Positions 43,471 to 56,200 of a stretch of 64,000 bases of DNA are shown one piece after another. Source of the stretch: Toxonevra muliebris (Eukaryota > Arthropoda > Insecta > Diptera > Pallopteridae); NCBI GenBank assembly GCA_963691655.1, contig OY829326.1, positions 15,178,878 to 15,242,877 of the forward strand, read 5' to 3'. The position numbers and the translations under genes are program-made. The stretch's first letter is position 1. Each line of letters starts with the position of its first letter. The notes under the pieces are model-generated. The model was not told the DNA's origin. It was given only the letters and a program-made list of their open reading frames with translations, and made no database searches.

Positions 43471-46400
43471 ACGTCTTCTCCCCTATAGAAAAGGTGTCTC
43501 CGACAGTATAAAACGTCTTCTCCTCTATAGAAAAGGTGTCTCCGACAGTATAAAACGTCTTCTCCCCTATAGAAAAGGTGTCTCCGACAGTATAAAACGT
43601 CTTCTCCTCTATAGAAAAGGTGTCTCCGACAGTATAAATCGTCTTCTCCCCTATAGAAAAGGTGTCTCCGACAGTATAAAACGTCTTCTCCCCTATAGAA
43701 AAGGTGTCTCCGACAGTATAAATCGTCTTCTCCCCTATAGAAAAGGTGTCTCCGACAGTATAAAACGTCTTCTCCCCTATAGAAAAGGTGTCTCCGACAG
43801 TATAAATCGTCTTCTCCCCTATAGAAAAGGTGTCTCCGACAGTATAAATCGTCTTCTCCCCTATAGAAAAGGTGTCTCCGACAGTATAAAACGTCTTCTC
43901 CCCTATAGAAAAGGTGTCTCCGACAGTATAAATCGTCTTCTCCCCTATAGAAAAGGTGTCTCCGACAGTATAAAACGTCTTCTCTCCTATAGAAAAGGTG
44001 TCTCCGACAGTATAAAACGTCTTCTCCCCTATAGAAAAGGTGTCTCCGACAGTATAAAACGTCTTCTCCCCTATAGAAAAGGTGTCTCCGACAGTATAAA
44101 TCGTCTTCTGCCCTATAGAAAAGGTGTCTCCGACAGTATAAATCGTCTTCTCCCCTATAGAAAAGGTGTCTCCGACAGTATAAAACGTCTTCTCCCCTAT
44201 AGAAAAGGTGTCTCCGACAGTATAAAACGTCTTCTCCCTATAGAAAAGGTGTCTCCGACAGTATAAAACGTCTTCTCCCCTATAGAAAAGGTGTCTCCGA
44301 CAGTATAAATCGTCTTCTCCCCTATAGAAAAGGTGTCTCCGACAGTATAAATCGTCTTCTCCCCTATAGAAAAGGTGTCTCCGACAGTATAAAACGTCTT
44401 CTCCCCTATAGAAAAGGTGTCTCCGACAGTATAAATCGTCTTCTCCCCTATAGAAAAGGTGTCTCCGACAGTATAAAACGTTTTCTCCCCTATAGAAAAG
44501 GTGTCTCCGACAGTATAAAACGTCTTCTCCCCTATAGAAAAGGTGTCTCCGACAGTATAAATCGTCTTCCCCCTATAGAAAAGGTGTCTCCGACAGTATA
44601 AATCGTCTTCTCCCCTATAGAAAAGGTGTCTCCGACAGTATAAAACGTCTTCTCCTCTATAGAAAAGGTGTCTCCGACAGTATAAAACGTCTTCTCCCCT
44701 ATAGAAAAGGTGTTCCGACAGTATAAAACGTCTTTCTCCCCTATAGAAAAGGTGTCTCCGACAGTATAAATCGTCTTCTCCCCTATAGAAAAGGTGTCTC
44801 CGACAGTATAAAGCGTCTTCTCCCCTATAGAAAAGGTGTCTCCGACAGTATAAAGCGTCTTCTCCCCTATAGAAAAGGTGTCTCCGACAGTATAAATCGT
44901 CTTCTCCCCTATAGAAAAGGTGTCTCCGACAGTATAAATCGTCTTCTCCCCTATAAAAAAGGTGTCTCCGACAGTATAAAACGTCTTCTCCCTATAGAAA
45001 AGGTGTCTCCGACAGTATAAAACGTCTGCTCCCCTATAGAAAAGGTGTCTCCGACAGTATAAATCGTCTTCTCCTCTAAGAAAAGGTGTCTCCGACAGTA
45101 TAAATCGTCTTCTCCCCTATAGAAAAGGTGTCTTCGACAGTATAAATCGTCTTCTCCCCTATAGAAAAGGTGTCTCCGACAGTATAAAACGTCTTCCCCC
45201 TATAGAAAAGGTGTCTCCGGACAGTATAAATCGTCTTCTCCCCTATAGAAAAGGTGTCTCCGACAGTATAAAACTATAGAAAGTGTCTCCGACAGTATAA
45301 AACGTTTTCTCCCCTATAGAAAAGGTGTCTCCGACAGTATAAAACGTCTTCTCCCCTATAGAAAAGGTGTCTCCGACAGTATAAATCGTCTTCTCCCCTA
45401 TAGAAAAGGTGTCTCCGACAGTATAAAACGTCTTCTCCCCTATAGAAAAGGTGTCTCCGACAGTATAAAACGTCTTCTCCCCTATAGAAAAGGTGTCTCC
45501 GACAGTATAAATCGTCTTCTCCCCTATAGAAAAGGTGTCTCCGACAGTATAAAGCGTCTTCTCCCCTATAGAAAAGGTGTCTCCGACAGTATAAATCGTC
45601 TTCTCCCCTATAGAAAAGGTGTCTCCGACAGTATAAATCGTCTTCTCCCCTATAAAAAAGGTGTCTCCGACAGTATAAATCGTCTTCTCCCCTATAGAAA
45701 AGGTGTCTCCGACAGTATAAAACGTCTTCTCCCTATAGAAAAGGTGTCTCCGACAGTATAAAACGTCTGCTCCCCTATAGAAAAGGTGTCTCCGACAGTA
45801 TAAAATCGTCTTCTCCCCTATAGAAAAGGTGTCTCCGACAGTATAAATCGTCTTCTCCCCTATAGAAAAGGTGTCTTCGACAGTATAAATCGTCTTCTCC
45901 CCTATAGAAAAGGTGTCTCCGACAGTATAAAACGTCTTCTCCCCTATAGAAAAGGTGTCTCCGACAGTATCAATCGTCTTCTCCCCTATAGAAAAGGTGT
46001 CTCCGACAGTATAAAACGTCTTCTCCCCTATGGAAAAGGTGTCTCCGACAGTATAAAACGTCTTCTCCCCTATAGAAAAGGTGTCTCCGACAGTATAAAT
46101 CGTCTTCTCCCCTATGGAAAAGGTGTCTCCGACAGTATAAAACGTCTTCTCCCCTATAGAAAAGGTGTCTCCGACAGTATAAATCGTCTTCTCCCCTATA
46201 GAAAAGGTGTCTCCGACAGTATAAAACGTCTTCTCCTCTATAGAAAAGGTGTCTCCGACAGTATAAAACGTCTTCTCCCCTATAGAAAAGGTGTCTCCGA
46301 CAGTATAAATCGTCTTCTCCCCTATAGAAAAGGTGTCTCCGACAGTATAAAACGTCTTCTCCCCTATAGAAAAGGTGTCTCCGACAGTATAAAACGTCTT

Positions 46401-49400
46401 CTCTCCTATAGAAAAGGGTCTCCGACAGTATAAAACGTCTTCTCTCCTATAGAAAAGGGTCTCCGACAGTATAAAACGTCTTCTCCCCTATAGAAAAGGT
46501 GTCTCCGACAGTATAAAACGTCTTCTCCCCTATAGAAAAGGTGTCTCCGACAGTATAAAACGTCTTCTCCCCTATAGAAAAGGTGTCTCCGACAGTATAA
46601 ATCGTCTTCTGCCCTATAGAAAAGGTGTCTCCGACAGTATAAATCGTCTTCTCCCCTATAGAAAAGGTGTCTCCGACAGTATAAAACGTCTTCTCCCCTA
46701 TAGAAAAGGTGTCTCCGACAGTATAAATCGTCTTCTCCCCTATAGAAAAGGTGTCTCCGACAGTATAAATCGTCTTCTCCTCTATAGAAAAGGTGTCTCC
46801 GACAGTATAAAACGTCTTCTCCCCTATAGAAAAGGTGTCTCCGACAGTATAAAACGTCTTCTCCCCTATAGAAAAGGTGTCTCCGACAGTATAAATCGTC
46901 TTCTCCCCTATAGAAAAGGTGTCTCCGACAGTATAAATCGTCTTCTCCCCTATAGAAAATGTGTCTCCGACAGTATAAATCGTCTTCTCCCCTATAGAAA
47001 ATGTGTCTCCGACAGTATAAAACGTCTTCTCCCCTATAGAAAAGGTGTCTCCGACAGTATAAAACGTCTTCTCCCCTATAGAAAATGTGTCTCCGACAGT
47101 ATAAAACGTCTTCTCCCCTAAAGAAAAGGTGTCTCCGACAGTATAAAACGTCTTCTCCCCTATAGAAAATGTGTATCCGACAGTATAAAACGTCTTCTCC
47201 CCTAAAGAAAAGGTGTCTTCGACAGTATAAAACGTCTTCTCCTCTATAGAAAAGGTGTCTCCGACAGTATAAAACGTCTGCTCCCCTATAGAAAAGGTGT
47301 CTCCGACAGTATAAATCGTCTTCTCCCCTATAGAAAAGGTGTCTCCGACAGTATAAATCGTCTTCTCCCCTATAGAAAAGGTGTCTCCGACAGTATAAAA
47401 CGTCTTCTCCCCTATAGAAAAGGTGTCTCCGACAGTATAAATCGTCTTCTCCCCTATAGAAAAGGTGTCTCCGACAGTATAAAACGTCTTCTCCCTATAG
47501 AAAAGGTGTCTCCGACAGTATAAAACGTCTTCTCCCCTATAGAAAAGGTGTCTCCGACAGTATAAAACATCTTCTCCCTATAGAAAAGGTGTCTCCGACA
47601 GTATAAAACGTCTGCTCCCCTATAGAAAAGGTGTCTCCGACAGTATAAAACGTCTTCTCCTCTATAGAAAAGGTGTCTCCCAGTATAAAACGTCTTCTCC
47701 CCTATAGAAAATGAGTCTCCGACAGTATAAAACGTCTTCTCCCCTATAGAAAAGGTGTCTCCGACAGTATAAAACGTCTTCTCCCCTATAGAAAAGGTGT
47801 CTCCGACAGTATAAATCGTCTTCTCCCCTATAGAAAAGGTGTTTTCGACAGTATAAATCGTCTTCTCCCCTATAGAAAAGGTGTCTCCGACAGTATAAAA
47901 CGTCTTCTCCCCTATAGAAAAGGTGTCTCCGACAGTATAAAACGTCTTCTCCCCTATAGAAAATGTGTCTCCGACAGTATAAAACGTCTTCTCCCCTAGA
48001 GAAAAGGTGTCTCCGACAGCATAAAACGTCTTCTCCCCTATAGGAAAGGTGTCTCCGACAGTATAAATCGTCTTCTCCCCTATAGAAAAGGTGTCTCCGA
48101 CAGTATAAATCGTCTTCTCCCCTATAGAAAAGGTGTCTCCGACAGTATAAAACGTCTTCTCCCCTATAGAAAAGGTGTCTCCGACAGTATAAATCGTCTT
48201 CTCCCCTATAGAAAAGGTGTCTCCGACAGTATAAAACGTCTTCTCCCCTATAGAAAAGGTGTCTCCGACAGTATAAAACGTCTTCTCCCTATAGAAAAGG
48301 TGTCTCCGACAGTATAAATCGTCTTCTCCCCTATAGAAAAGGTGTCTCCGACAGTATAAATCGTCTTCTCCCCTATAGAAAAGGTGTCTCCGACAGTATA
48401 AATCGTCTTCTCCCCTATAGAAAAGGTGTCTCCGACAGTATAAATCGTCTTCTCCCCTATAGAAAAGGTGTCTCCGACAGTATAAAACGTCTTCTCCCCT
48501 ATAGAAAAGGTGTCTCCGACAGTATAAAACGTCTTCTCTCCTATAGAAAAGGGTCTCCGACAGTATAAAACGTCTTCTCTCCTATAGAAAAGGGTCTCCG
48601 ACAGTATAAAACGTCTTCTCCCCTATAGAAAAGGTGTCTCCGACAGTATAAAACGTCTTCTCCCCTATAGAAAAGGTGTCTCCGACAGTATAAAACGTCT
48701 TCTCCCCTATAGAAAAGGTGTCTCCGACAGTATAAATCGTCTTCTGCCCTATAGAAAAGGTGTCTCCGACAGTATAAATCGTCTTCTCCCCTATAGAAAA
48801 GGTGTCTCCGACAGTATAAATCGTCTTCTCCCCTATAGAAAAGGTGTCTCCGACAGTATAAATCGTCTTCTCCTCTATAGAAAAGGTGTCTCCGACAGTA
48901 TAAAACGTCTTCTCCCCTATAGAAAATGTGTATCCGACAGTATAAAACGTCTTCTCCCCTAAAGAAAAGGTGTCTTCGACAGTATAAAACGTCTTCTCCT
49001 CTATAGAAAAGGTGTCTCCGACAGTATAAAACGTCTGCTCCCCTATAGAAAAGGTGTCTCCGACAGTATAAATCGTCTTCTCCCCTATAGAAAAGGTGTC
49101 TCCGACAGTATAAATCGTCTTCTCCCCTATAGAAAAGGTGTCTCCGACAGTATAAAACGTCTTCTCCCCTATAGAAAAGGTGTCTCCGACAGTATAAATC
49201 GTCTTCTCCCCTATAGAAAAGGTGTCTCCGACAGTATAAAACGTCTTCTCCCTATAGAAAAGGTGTCTCCGACAGTATAAAACGTCTTCTCCCCTATAGA
49301 AAAGGTGTCTCCGACAGTATAAAACGTCTTCTCCCTATAGAAAAGGTGTCTCCGACAGTATAAAACATCTTCTCCCTATAGAAAAGGTGTCTCCGACAGT

Positions 49401-50110
49401 ATAAAACGTCTGCTCCCCTATAGAAAAAGGTGTCTCCGACAGTATAAAACGTCTTCTCCTCTATAGAAAAGGTGTCTCCCAGTATAAAACGTCTTCTCCC
49501 CTATAGAAAATGAGTCTCCGACAGTATAAAACGTCTTCTCCCCTATAGAAAATGTGTCTCCGACAGTATAAAACGTCTTCTCCCCTAGAGAAAAGGTGTC
49601 TCCGACAGCATAAAACGTCTTCTCCCCTATAGGAAAGGTGTCTCCGACAGTATAAATCGTCTTCTCCCCTATAGAAAAGGTGTCTCCGACAGTATAAATC
49701 GTCTTCTCCCCTATAGAAAAGGTGTCTCCGACAGTATAAAACGTCTTCTCCCCTATAGAAAAGGTGTCTCCGACAGTATAAATCGTCTTCTCCCCTATAG
49801 AAAAGGTGTCTCCGACAGTATAAAACGTCTTCTCCCCTATAGAAAAGGTGTCTCCGACAGTATAAAACGTCTTCTCCCTATAGAAAAGGTGTCTCCGACA
49901 GTATAAATCGTCTTCTCCCCTATAGAAAAGGTGTCTCCGACAGTATAAATCGTCTTCTCCCCTATAGAAAAGGTGTCTCCGACAGTATAAATCGTCTTCT
50001 CCCCTATAGAAAAGGTGTCTCCGACAGTATAAATCGTCTTCTCCCCTATAGAAAAGGTGTCTCCGACAGTATAAAACGTCTTCTCCCCTATAGAAAAGGT
50101 GTCTCCGACA
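46401..50110. repeat. Large multi-unit duplication, offsets about 1.6-2.1 kb
   Basis: Paired CTCTCC units with GAAAAGGGTCTCC at 46401 recur at 48536, and CTGCCCTATAG at 46611 recurs at 48746 (offset 2135). GTGTATCCGACAG then TGTCTTCGACAG at 47171 recurs at 48928 (1757). AAAACATCTTC at 47566 and the 4-bp deletion GTCTCCCAGTATAAA at 47681 recur about 1798-1799 bp on. GACAGCATAAAACG at 48020 recurs at 49609 (1589). The changing offset shows later gain or loss of whole units inside one copy. Confidence 0.8.
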
Positions 50111-50170
50111 GGAAAAGGGTCTCCGACAGTATAAAACGTCTTCTCCCCTATAGAAAAGGTGTCTCCGACA

Positions 50171-50212
50171 GTATAATAAGTGATGTAAACAGTCTTCTCA
50201 ACCCAGAGTATA
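50171..50212. repeat. Aberrant satellite unit
   Basis: One unit reads GTATAATAAGTGATGTAAAC then AGTCTTCTCAACCCAGAG before resuming TATAGAAAAGG. It is far more diverged than any neighbour and sits just after a truncated unit (GACAGGAAAAGGGTCTCC near 50107), so it may mark an old junction or an assembly or read-quality patch. Confidence 0.6.
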
Positions 50213-53200
50213 GAAAAGGTGTCTCCGACAGTATAAAACGTCTTCTCCCCTATAGAAAAGGTGTCTCCGACAGTATAAATCGTCTTCTCCCCTATAGAAA
50301 AGGTGTCTCCGACAGTATAAATCGTCTTCTCCCCTATAGAAAAGGTGTCTCCGACAGTATAAAACGTCTTCTCCCCTATAGAAAAGGTGTCTCCGACAGT
50401 ATAAATCGTCTTCTCCCCTATAGAAAAGGTGTCTCCGACAGTATAAAACGTCTTCTCCCCTATAGAAAAGGTGTCTCCGACAGTATAAATCGTCTTCTCC
50501 CCTATAGAAAAGGTGTCTCCGACAGTATAAATCGTCTTCTCCTCTATAGAAAAGGTGTCTCCGACAGTATAAATCGTCTTCTCCCCTATAGAAAAGGTGT
50601 CTCCGACAGTATAAATCGTCTTCTCCTCTATAGAAAAGGTGTCTCCGACAGTATAAAACGTCTTCTCCCCTATAGAAAAGGTGTCTCCGACAGTATAAAT
50701 CGTCTTCTCCCCTATAGAAAAGGTGTCTCCGACAGTATAAATCGTCTTCTCCCCTATAGAAAAGGTGTCTCCGACAGTATAAATCGTCTTCTCCCCTATA
50801 GAAAAGGTGTCTCCGACAGTATAAATCGTCTTCTCCCCTATAGAAAAGGTGTCTCCGACAGTATAAATCGTCTTCTCCCCTATAGAAAAGGTGTCTCCGA
50901 CAGTATAAATCGTCTTCTCCCCTATAGAAAAGGTGTCTCCGACAGTATAAATCGTCTTCTCCCCTATAGAAAAGGTGTCTCCGACAGTATAAAACGTCTT
51001 CTCCCCTATAGAAAAGGTGTCTCCGACAGTATAAATCGTCTTCTCCCCTATAGAAAAGGTGTCTCCGACAGTATAAATCGTCTTCTCCCCTATAGAAAAG
51101 GTGTCTCCGACAGTATAAATCGTCTTCTCCCCTATAGAAAAGGTGTCTCCGACAGTATAAAACGTCTTCTCCCCTATAGAAAAGGTGTCTCCGACAGTAT
51201 AAATCGTCTTCTCCCCTATAGAAAAGGTGTCTCCGACAGTATAAATCGTCTTCTCCCCTATAGAAAAGGTGTCTCCGACAGTATAAATCGTCTTCTCCCC
51301 TATAGAAAAGGTGTCTCCGACAGTATAAAACGTCTTCTCTTCCCTATAGAAAAGGTGTCTCCGACAGTATAAATCGTCTTCTCCCTATAGAAAAGGTGTC
51401 TCCGACAGTATAAATCGTCTTCTCCCCTATAGAAAAGGTGTCTCCGACAGTATAAATCGTCTTCTCCCCTATAGAAAAGGTGTCTCCGACAGTATAAATC
51501 GTCTTCTCCCCTATAGAAAAGGTGTCTCCGACAGTATAAATCGTCTTCTCCCCTATAGAAAAGGTGTCTCCGACAGTATAAATCGTCTTCTCCCCTATAG
51601 AAAAGGTGTCTCCGACAGTATAAATCGTCTTCTCCCCTATAGAAAAGGTGTCTCCGACAGTATAAAACGTCTTCTCCCCTATAGAAAAGGTGTCTCCGAC
51701 AGTATAAAACGTCTTCTCCCCTATAGAAAAGGTGTCTCCGACAGTATAAAACGTCTTCTCCCCTATAGAAAAGGTGTCTCCGACAGTATAAATCGTCTTC
51801 TCCCCTATAGAAAAGGTGTCTCCGACAGTATAAATCGTCTTCTCCCCTATAGAAAAGGTGTCTCCGACAGTATAAAACGTCTTCTCCCCTATAGAAAAGG
51901 TGTCTCCGACAGTATAAAACGTCTTCTCCCCTATAGAAAAGGTGTCTCCGACAGTATAAATCGTCTTCTCCCCTATAGAAAAGGTGTCTTCGACAGTATA
52001 AATCGTCTTCTCCCCTATAGAAAAGGTGTCTCCGACAGTATAAAACGTCTTCTCCCCTATAGAAAAGGTGTCTCCGACAGTATAAAACGTCTTCTCCCCT
52101 ATAGAAAAGGTGTCTCCGACAGTATAAATCGTCTTCTCCCCTATAGAAAAGGTGTCTCCGACAGTATAAATCGTCTTCTCCCCTATAGAAAAGGTGTCTC
52201 CGACAGTATAAAACGTCTTCTCCCCTATAGAAAAGGTGTCTCCGACAGTATAAATCGTCTTCTCCCCTATAGAAAAGGTGTCTCCGACAGTATAAATCGT
52301 CTTCTCCCCTATAGAAAAGGTGTCTCCGACAGTATAAAACGTCTTCTCCCCTATAGAAAAGGTGTCTCCGACAGTATAAATCGTCTTCTCCCCTATAGAA
52401 AAGGTGTCTCCGACAGTATAAAACGTCTTCTCCCCTATAGAAAAGGTGTCTCCGACAGTATAAAACGTCTTCTCCCCTATAGAAAAGGTGTCTCCGACAG
52501 TATAAATCGTCTTCTCCCCTATAGAAAAGGTGTCTCCGACAGTATAAAATCGTCTTCTCCCCTATAGAAAAGGTGTCTCCGACAGTATAAAACGTCTTCT
52601 CCCCTATAGAAAAGGTGTCTCCGACAGTATAAAACGTCTTCTCCCCTATAGAAAAGGTGTCTCCGACAGTATAAATCGTCTTCTCCCCTATAGAAAAGGT
52701 GTCTCCGACAGTATAAAACGTCTTCTCCCCTATAGAAAAGGTGTCTCCGACAGTATAAAACGTCTTCTCCCCTATAGAAAAGGTGTCTCCGACAGTATAA
52801 AACGTCTTCTCCCCTATAGAAAAGGTGTCTCCGACAGTATAAATCGTCTTCTCCCCTATAGAAAAGGTGTCTCCGACAGTATAAAACGTCTTCTCCCCTA
52901 TAGAAAAGGTGTCTCCGACAGTATAAATCGTCTTCTCCCCTATAGAAAAGGTGTCTCCGACAGTATAAATCGTCTTCTCCCCTATAGAAAAGGTGTCTCC
53001 GACAGTATAAATCGTCTTCTCCCCTATAGAAAAGGTGTCTCCGACAGTATAAATCGTCTGCTCCCCTATAGAAAAGGTGTCTCCGACAGTATAAAACGTC
53101 TTCTCCCCTATAGAAAAGGTGTCTCCGACAGTATAAATCGTCTTCTCCCCTATAGAAAAGGTGTCTCCGACAGTATAAATCGTCTTCTCCCCTATAGAAA

Positions 53201-56200
53201 AGGTGTCTCCGACAGTATAAATCGTCTTCTCCCCTATAGAAAAGGTGTCTCCGACAGTATAAAACGTCTTCTCCCCTATAGAAAATGTGTCTCCGACAGT
53301 ATAAAACGTCTTCTCCCCTAAAGAAAAGGTGTCTCCGACAGTATAAAACGTCTTCTCCCCTATAGAAAATGTGTCTCCGACAGTATAAAACGTCTTCTCC
53401 CCTATAGAAAAGGTGTCTTCGACAGTATAAATCGTCTTCTCCTCTATAGAAAAGGTGTCTCCGACAGTATAAAACGTCTGCTCCCTATAGAAAAGGTGTC
53501 TCCGACAGTATAAATCGTCTTCTCCCCTATAGAAAAGGTGTCTCCGACAGTATAAATCGTCTTCTCCCCTAAAGAAAAGGTGTCTCCGACAGTATAAAAC
53601 GTCTTCTCCCCTATAGAAAATGTGTCTCCGACAGTATAAATCGTCTTCTCCCCTATAGAAAAGGTGTCTCCGACAGTATAAAACGTCTTCTCCCCTATAG
53701 AAAAGGTGTCTCCGACAGTATAAAACGTCTTCTCCCCTATAGAAAAGGTGTCTCCGACAGTATAAAACGTCTTCTCCCCTATAGAAAATGTGTCTCCGAC
53801 AGTATAAAACGTCTTCTCCCCTATAGAAAAGGTGTCTCCGACAGTATAAAACGTCTGCTCCCCTATAGAAAAGGTGTCTCCGACAGTATAAAACGTCTTC
53901 TCCCTCTATAGAAAAGGTGTCTCCACAGTATAAAACGTCTTCTCCCCTATAGAAAAGGTGTCTCCGACAGTATAAAACGTCTTCTCCCCTATAGAAAAGG
54001 TGTCTCCGACAGTATAAAACGTCTTCTCCCCTATAGAAAAGGTGTCTCCGACAGTATAAATCGTCTTCTCCCCTATAGAAAAGGTGTCTCCGACAGTATA
54101 AATCGTCTTCTCCCCTATAGAAAAGGTGTCTCCGACAGTATAAAACGTCTTCTCCCCTATAGAAAAGGTGTCTCCGACAGTATAAAACGTCTTCTCCCCT
54201 ATAGAAAAGGTGTCTCCGACAGTATAAAACGTCTTCTCCCTATAGAAAAGGTGTCTCCGACAGTATAAAACGTCTTCTCCCCTATAGAAAAGGTGTCTCC
54301 GACAGTATAAATCGTCTTCTCCCCTATAGAAAAGGTGTCTCCGACAGTATAAATCGTCTTCTCCCCTATAGAAAAGGTGTCTCCGACAGTATAAAACGTC
54401 TTCTCCCCTATAGAAAAGGTGTCTCCGACAGTATAAATCGTCTTCTCCCCTATAGAAAAGGTGTCTCCGACAGTATAAAACGTCTTCTCCCCTATAGAAA
54501 AGGTGTCTCCGACAGTATAAAACGTCTTCTCCCCTATAGAAAAGGTGTCTCCGACAGTATAAAACGTCTTCTCCCCTATAGAAAAGGTGTCTCCGACAGT
54601 ATAAAACGTCTTCTCCCCTATAGAAAAGGTGTCTCCGACAGTATAAAACGTCTTCTCCCCTAGAGAAAAGGTGTCTCCGACAGTATAAAACGTCTTCTCC
54701 CCTATAGAAAAGGTGTCTCCGACAGTATAAAACGTCTTCTCCCCTATAGAAAAGGTGTCTCCAACAGTATAAAACGTCTTCTCCCTATAGAAAAGGTGTC
54801 TCCGACAGTATAAAACGTCTTCTCCCCTATAGAAAAGGTGTCTCCGACAGTATAAAACGTCTTCTCCCCTATAGAAAAGGTGTCTCCGACAGTATAAAAC
54901 GTCTTCTCCCTATAGAAAAGGTGTCTCCGACAGTATAAAACGTCTTCTCCCCTATAGAAAAGGTGTCTCCGACAGTATAAATCGTCTTCTCCCCTATAGA
55001 AAAGGTGTCTCCGACAGTATAAATCGTCTTCTCCCCTATAGAAAAGGTGTCTCCGACAGTATAAATCGTCTTCTCCCCTATAGAAAAGGTGTCTCCGACA
55101 GTATAAAACGTCTTCTCCCCTATAGAAAAGGTGTCTCCGACAGTATAAAACGTCTTCTCCCCTATAGAAAAGGTGTCTCCGACAGTATAAATCGTCTTCT
55201 CCCCTATAGAAAAGGTGTCTCCGACAGTATAAATCGTCTTCTCCCCTATAGAAAAGGTGTCTCCGACAGTATAAATCGTCTTCTCCCCTATAGAAAAGGT
55301 GTCTCCGACAGTATAAATCGTCTTCTCCCCTATAGAAAAGGTGTCTCCGACAGTATAAATCGTCTTCTCCCCTATAGAAAAGGTGTCTCCGACAGTATAA
55401 ATCGTCTTCTCCCCTATAGAAAAGGTGTCTCCGACAGTATAAAACGTCTTCTCCCCTATAGAAAAGGTGTCTCCGACAGTATAAAACGTCTTCTCCCCTA
55501 TAGAAAAGGTGTCTCCGACAGTATAAAACGTCTTCTCCCTATAGAAAAGGTGTCTCCGACAGTATAAATCGTCTTCTCCCCTATAGAAAAGGTGTCTCCG
55601 ACAGTATAAATCGTCTTCTCCCCTATAGAAAAGGTGTCTCCGACAGTATAAAACGTCTTCTCCCCTATAGAAAAGGTGTCTCCGACAGTATAAAACGTCT
55701 TCTCCCCTATAGAAAAGGTGTCTCCGACAGTATAAATCGTCTTCTCCCCTATAGAAAAGGTGTCTCCGACAGTATAAATCGTCTTCTCCCCTATAGAAAA
55801 GGTGTCTCCGACAGTATAAAACGTCTTCTCCCCTATAGAAAAGGTGTCTCCGACAGTATAAAACGTCTTCTCCCCTAAAGAAAAGGTGTCTCCGACAGTA
55901 TAAATCGTCTTCTCCCCTATAGAAAAGGTGTCTCCGACAGTATAAATCGTCTTCTCCCCTATAGAAAATGTGTCTCCGACAGTATAAAACGTCTTCTCCC
56001 CTATAGAAAAGGTGTCTCCGACAGTATAAATCGTCTTCTCCCCTATAGAAAAGGTGTCTCCGACAGTATAAATCGTCTTCTCCCCTATAGAAAAGGTGTC
56101 TCCGACAGTATAAATCGTCTTCTCCCCTATAGAAAATGTGTCTCCGACAGTATAAAACGTCTTCTCCCCTATAGAAAATGTGTCTCCGACAGTATAAATC

